The position numbers were made by a program, and so were the translations under genes. A stretch of 64,000 bases of DNA from Pullulanibacillus pueri (GTDB lineage: Bacteria > Bacillota > Bacilli > Bacillales > Sporolactobacillaceae), in contig NZ_BMFV01000003.1 of assembly GCF_014639255.1 (NCBI RefSeq), positions 62,001-126,000 on the forward strand, in the 5' to 3' direction. The notes below the pieces were generated by a model, which was not told the DNA's origin, did no database searches, and was given only the letters and a program-made list of their open reading frames with translations. This document shows positions 60,586-64,000 of the stretch, in pieces. The number at the start of each line of letters is the position of its first letter. Within the stretch, counting starts at the first letter, position 1.

Positions 60586-60636
60586 AAAACCTCTACATGA
60601 AATGTGTGTTTTGCATTTTATGTAGAGGTTTTTTTA
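60586..60636 (+). terminator. Intrinsic terminator after the SLH gene
   Basis: AACCTCTACAT and ATGTAGAGGTT form a perfect 11-bp stem with a T-tract. Confidence 0.88.
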
Positions 60637-60711
60637 TAGTATCAGAATTTATATGTTGAACGATTTACGGACGTCCTTTTTTGTTGATTAAATGATTTTT
60701 TGGGGTGTTGA

Positions 60712-60943
60712 TAAAGTAGAGGGCGTTGATCTCCACTCCAGATCGCTCGCTTTCCGCGGGCACGGCCTCAGCTAACTTGGGAATAATATAGTGGGGTTCC
60801 CAAGTGGATCTTCGGACGCGTGCTGTTCCCGCAGGAGTCTCGCGTCTTCCGTTCCAATCAACTAGGCGCTGATGTTGGCTTTTGGTAAAAACTCTTTTCA
60901 TTGCTTTAATAAGGACCAGGGCTTTGCCCGTTTTTTCTTAGGA
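60712..60943 (+). repeat. Dispersed element family C, complete copy (C5)
   Basis: It runs from GTTGATCTCCACTCCAGATC and GCTCGCTTTCCGCGGGCACG, through a CTTGGGAA/TTCCCAAG hairpin, GGACGCGTGCTGTTCCCGCA and CGCGTCTTCCGTTCCAATCA, to TTTTGGTAAAAACTCTTTTC and a GGGC/GCCC hairpin with TTTTTT. Sequences of this type (GCGGAAGGCGCGAGACTCC and relatives) are, as I recall, widespread between genes of Bacillaceae. Confidence 0.75.
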
Positions 60944-60958
60944 GATAATAAAGTAATC

Positions 60959-61079
60959 GACTTGTGGATAACAGTTCTCTGAAATGTTCATAGATAAATT
61001 GAGGTGATTGGTTACGGACAAGGTGCTTAGTGTCACCACATCTAAGTTATTGAGTCCCCATTTGTTCTCCTTGTTCTGA
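60959..61079 (+). repeat. Conserved leader of array A3
   Basis: It shares CGACTTGTGGATA, AATTGAGG, TAGTGTCA, CACATCTAAG and ATTTGTTCTCCTTGTTCT with the A2 leader in the same order and at similar spacing. TGTGGATAA (60964-60972) is a perfect complement of the DnaA-box consensus TTATCCACA. Confidence 0.7.
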
Positions 61080-61830
61080 AAACGGTCACAAAGCCACTTT
61101 GTTGATGCCCATTTTCCAGATTCTATAGAAAAATAGTCACCAGGGCGCCTCGCTGATGCTCGTTTTCCAGATTCTAATGAAAAACGGTCACCAGGGCACT
61201 TTGTTGATGCCCATTTTCCAGATTCTATAGAAAAATAGTCACCAGGGCGCCTCGCTGATGCTCGTTTTCCAGATTCTAATGAAAAACGGTCACCAGGGCG
61301 CTTTGTTGATGCCCGTTTTCCAGATACTTTTGAAAAGCGGTCACCAGGACGCCTTGCTGATGCCCGTTTTCCAGATTCTAATGAAAAACGGTCACCAAGC
61401 CACTTTTTTGATGCCCATTTTCCAGATTCTATAGAAAACTAGTCACCAGGGCGCCTCGCTGATGCCCGTGTTCCAGATTCTATAGAAAAATAGTCACCAG
61501 GACGCCTTGCTGATGCCCGTTTTCCAGATTCTAATGAAAAACGGTCACCAGGGCGCTTTGTTGATGCCCATTTTCCAGATTCTATAGAAAAATGGTCACC
61601 AGGGCGCCTCGCTGATGCTCGTTTTCCAGATTCTATAGAAAAATAGTCACCAGGACGCCTTGCTGATGCCCGTTCTCCAGATACTTTTGAAAAGCGGTCA
61701 CCAGGACGCCTTGCTGATGCCCGTTTTCCAGATTCTAATGAAAAACGGTCACCAGGGCGCTTTGTTGATGCCCGTTTTCCAGATTCTATAGAAAAATGGT
61801 CATCAGGACGCCTCGATGATGCTCGTGTTC
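61080..61830. repeat. Tandem array A3, about fifteen 51-bp hairpin units
   Basis: GATGCCCGTTTTCCAGATTC with GAAAAACGGTCACCAGGGCG recurs every 51 bases, with variant units carrying GAAAAATAGTCACCAGG and GCTCGTTTTCC. Hairpin arms CGTTTTC/GAAAACG are kept in most units. The minus-strand open frame across part of it encodes 17-residue repeats and is probably not a gene. Confidence 0.87.
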
Positions 61831-61837
61831 TAATAAG

Positions 61838-61975
61838 TGTGCTGTTCTTCGGACACAAATCGGTGCGAGTTGGTTATGAGAGTCTGAAGTGTGCTGTTCT
61901 TCGGACACAAATCGGCGAGAGTTGGTTATGAGAGTCCGAAGTGTGCTTGTCTTTAGACACAACTGAGCTGATGCT
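61838..61975. repeat. Tandem array B3, two to three 52-bp units, joined to A3
   Basis: GTGCTGTTCTTCGGACACAA recurs after exactly 52 bases, each time closed by GAGAGTCTGAAG or GAGAGTCCGAAG; a third, degenerate unit follows. Its arms are those of arrays B1 and B2 but the centre (TCGGTGCGAGTTGGTTAT) is different. Confidence 0.8.
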
Positions 61976-62218
61976 TGTTCAAACCGTCCGAAGGGGTCGG
62001 CTTTCGGACTCGGGTGACTAGGAGATGGTGGTTCCTGTCCGCATTTTCGGAGGCCGCTTTTTGTTCCGGAAAGGTCAGTTTTTGAATAAACATTTTTTCT
62101 TCGTCACTGACTAGCAAATGTTTAAGTTCCTCAATCGCTTTGCCATAAGAATTATTTTCTTTTCCTGAAATGGAGCCAGACGCTTAGATTTTTATCATAA
62201 GTTAAGGAGGATTATCGT

Positions 62219-62293
62219 ATGTGTATAAAGGACCAGATTGTGGATTTGCCGACACGTGAGGTTTTCAAGGAACATACACTGAAGAGTAAATAA
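62219..62293 (+). CDS. Short open reading frame of 24 codons with a strong ribosome site
   Basis: An AAGGAGG site lies eight bases before ATG 62219; the product is 24 residues, MCIKDQIVDLPTREVFKEH followed by TLKSK. I do not recognise it. It could be a small protein, a leader peptide, or the intact beginning of a gene whose remainder was lost, since the composition reads like the N-terminus of a larger soluble protein. Nothing homologous follows downstream. Confidence 0.35.
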   Translation: MCIKDQIVDLPTREVFKEHTLKSK

Positions 62294-62693
62294 GGCAGGT
62301 TATCTTATTCATTAAAGTGCTTAAGTTTAACTAAGAGTAGCTTATGATTTTGTGTTCAGGTCAGCACGCTTTTAGCAGATGAAAAGCGGTTTAAGGCTTT
62401 ACGAATAATTAAAAACTAAGTTTTTCTATTAAATTAGTAGGAATTAAGGTATACTATGTAGAAAATTAATAATAAGTTAAGACTTCTCTGTTAACATGTC
62501 CTCTAAAGCATTAATAAAAATACAAGAGTTTAAGAGTAAGAATCAAAATGTAAAAGGATTTACATAAACTTTTAAATATTACTCTTTTTTTGATAGTGTT
62601 GAACTATAGATATAACGTTCTGTATTTTCTATTAACGTTTTAAGACTTGAGTTAAAGGGAATCTATAATAAGTTTTAAAGGGAGGAATTCATT
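62294..62693. other. Long AT-rich upstream region of the sulfate adenylyltransferase gene
   Basis: No gene is seen. TATACT at about 62451 could be a -10 element with an upstream AT-rich -35 region. The roughly 240 bases between it and the start are long enough for a leader RNA, but I do not find the conserved blocks of a SAM (S-box) riboswitch or a T-box. Confidence 0.35.
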
Positions 62694-63860
62694 TTGACAT
62701 CTATAACTCAAACAAACTTGCAAGCACATGGAGGACCACTTGTAAACCGAGAGCTTTCTGAAGAAGAATGGAAGAATGTTGACAAGGAAGACTTACAGGC
62801 GATTACAGTTTCACCATGGACCGTTTCAGATATTGAACTCATTGGTATCGGAGGATTCAGCCCACTGACGGGATTTATGGGAAAAGAAGATTATCTGAGT
62901 GTCGTTAATAAAACTCGACTAGCAAATGGGCTCGTTTGGAGTATTCCGATTACACTACCAGTGACTCGAGAAGAAGCTGAGCAATTAAACATTGGGGATC
63001 GTGTTTTGTTGCTAGGAGAAGACGGCATTACTTATGGTGTGCTCGATCTTGAAGAAAAGTATGAATACGATAAAGCCTTAGAAGCGCAGAACGTTTATGG
63101 AACAACAGACAGTGCCCACCCAGGGGTTAAAAAAGTCTATGAAAAAGGAGAAGTCTATCTCGCAGGGCCGATCCATCTCGTCAATCGTCCAGACCATGGA
63201 GACTTTGCCGACCAGTATATGGATCCAAAAGAGACGCGTGCGATGTTCGCTGATTTAGGCTGGAAGACGATTGTGGGGTTCCAAACACGCAACCCTGTTC
63301 ACCGTGCCCACGAATACATTCAAAAATGTGCTTTAGAGGCTGTTGATGGTCTATTGCTCAATCCACTTGTCGGTGAAACGAAGAGCGATGATATTTCAGC
63401 CGAAATCCGTATGGAAAGCTATAAAGTCATCTTAGAAAATTATTATCCAAAAGATCGGACGCGCCTCGTCATTTATCCCGCGGCAATGCGTTATGCAGGG
63501 CCAAAGGAAGCGATCCTACATGCCATTGTGCGTAAAAATTATGGATGCACGCATTTCATTGTGGGTCGTGATCACGCCGGTGTCGGTGACTATTATGGCA
63601 CTTACGAGGCTCAAGAACTGATCAGTCAATATGAAGAGGAATTAGGTATTGGTATCTTTAAGTTTGAGCATGCCTTCTATTGCAAGAAGTGCGGCAATAT
63701 GGGGACGGCAAAAACCTGCCCACACGATAAAGAATTTCATGTCCATTTAAGTGGGACCAAAGTGCGTGAAATGCTTCGTCAAGGCATCAAGCCACCAGCA
63801 GAATTTTCACGCCCTGAGGTTGCGGAAGTCCTCATTAAGGGTATGCAAGTTCAAGAGTAA
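62694..63860 (+). CDS. sat: Sulfate adenylyltransferase (ATP sulfurylase)
   Basis: Sat forms adenosine 5'-phosphosulfate from ATP and sulfate, the first step of sulfate assimilation. The 388-residue protein is the single-chain form. Motifs are [18 protein letters not shown] near residue 45, [16 protein letters not shown] near residue 198 (QTRNPxHRAHE), and [19 protein letters not shown] near residue 290. A zinc-type [15 protein letters not shown] segment lies near residue 330. It starts at TTG 62694 behind AAAGGGAGG. The following gene starts 14 bases later and is probably the sulfate permease. Confidence 0.95.
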   Translation: MTSITQTNLQAHGGPLVNRELSEEEWKNVDKEDLQAITVSPWTVSDIELIGIGGFSPLTGFMGKEDYLSVVNKTRLANGLVWSIPITLPVTREEAEQLNIGDRVLLLGEDGITYGVLDLEEKYEYDKALEAQNVYGTTDSAHPGVKKVYEKGEVYLAGPIHLVNRPDHGDFADQYMDPKETRAMFADLGWKTIVGFQTRNPVHRAHEYIQKCALEAVDGLLLNPLVGETKSDDISAEIRMESYKVILENYYPKDRTRLVIYPAAMRYAGPKEAILHAIVRKNYGCTHFIVGRDHAGVGDYYGTYEAQELISQYEEELGIGIFKFEHAFYCKKCGNMGTAKTCPHDKEFHVHLSGTKVREMLRQGIKPPAEFSRPEVAEVLIKGMQVQE

Positions 63861-63874
63861 AGGTTGGAACGCCC

Positions 63875-64000
63875 ATGACTTGGCAGATCCTGCTTGTGCT
63901 TAGTGTAATTATGTTAATGATGGTCGGGCTGATTTTTGAATGGGCTCGACCCGATCTCATTGTTTTTACTGCCCTTGCCATTTTCTTATTAACAGGCATC
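63875..64000 (+). CDS. SLC13-type permease, N-terminal part
   Basis: The first 42 residues (MTWQILLVLSVIMLMMVGL, then FEWARPDLIVFTALAIFLLTG) match the start of SLC13/DASS or ArsB/NhaD-like permeases, where FEWxRPDxVVF is a common N-terminal block. ATG 63875 follows GGTTGG. Position just after sat suggests sulfate uptake. The gene runs off the window edge, so the TrkA-C domains often found in such transporters cannot be checked. Confidence 0.75.
   Translation, partial: MTWQILLVLSVIMLMMVGLIFEWARPDLIVFTALAIFLLTGI

Noticed and set aside
61439..61858. Minus-strand Arg-rich repeat protein of 139 codons
   Set aside because: Frame through array A3 only; no ribosome site, no conserved domain, repeat period explains it.
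62440..62693. SAM riboswitch or CymR site before sat
   Set aside because: The leader lacks recognisable S-box blocks; a TAGGAATT segment is too short to support a CymR site.

Overview
The window looks like chromosomal DNA from a low-GC, Gram-positive, Bacillales-type bacterium. Supporting signs are purine-rich Shine-Dalgarno sites, many intrinsic terminators with T-tracts, frequent TTG/GTG starts, lipobox-type binding proteins, a MotP/MotS-type stator, a YfiY-like siderophore system under Fur-box control, and a CsaB/SLH cell-wall anchoring system. The genus cannot be named from sequence alone. No rRNA, tRNA, CRISPR array or prophage was seen.

Regions. (1) 1-6.6 kb: peptidoglycan amino-sugar salvage, made of an ABC importer (binding-protein tail and two permeases), NamZ, MurQ, a two-domain GNAT protein and AnmK. 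(2) 6.8-10.1 kb: an amino-sugar-acid type cassette (amidohydrolase, DgaE-like lyase, PfkB kinase). (3) 10.5-16.0 kb: a second MurQ, a second sugar ABC importer and a type II asparaginase. (4) 16.0-26.8 kb: membrane protein, divergent MFS pump/TetR pair, GH172 protein, decayed Nudix gene, M29 aminopeptidase, ManA, YbjQ and an Fpg-type glycosylase. (5) 27.4-31.6 kb: siderophore ABC uptake around a Fur-regulated divergent promoter. (6) 32-42.5 kb: thioesterase, stator genes, NlpC/P60 hydrolase, SGNH-like protein, Xaa-Pro peptidase, amino-acid permease and a possible toxin-antitoxin pair. (7) 43-60.5 kb: cell-wall polysaccharide cluster (UDP-GlcNAc 2-epimerase, CsaB, MurJ-like flippase, Wzy-like polymerase/ligase, glycosyltransferases, PssD/PssE, UDP-sugar dehydrogenase, TagA, WecC-type dehydrogenase), ending in an SLH-domain lytic transglycosylase. 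(8) 62.7-64 kb: sulfate adenylyltransferase and the start of an SLC13-type permease.

How it fits together. Regions 1-3 read as import and intracellular breakdown of wall-derived amino sugars; neither sugar ABC importer has its own ATPase here. Region 7 makes UDP-ManNAc, probably UDP-ManNAcA, and a pyruvylated polymer. Pyruvylated ManNAc polymers are the usual ligand of SLH domains, so the transglycosylase at the end of the cluster may be anchored by the polymer made beside it.

The most unusual feature is the intergenic DNA. Roughly 8% of the window is structured repeats: 51-bp hairpin tandem arrays at three loci (two sharing a conserved leader with DnaA-box-like motifs), 52-bp hairpin arrays at three loci, a 42-bp array nested inside a larger dispersed element, that larger element in several copies with covarying hairpin arms, two other dispersed families, and two structured elements flanking tetR. 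Unit length is fixed while sequence drifts, which points to structural constraint.
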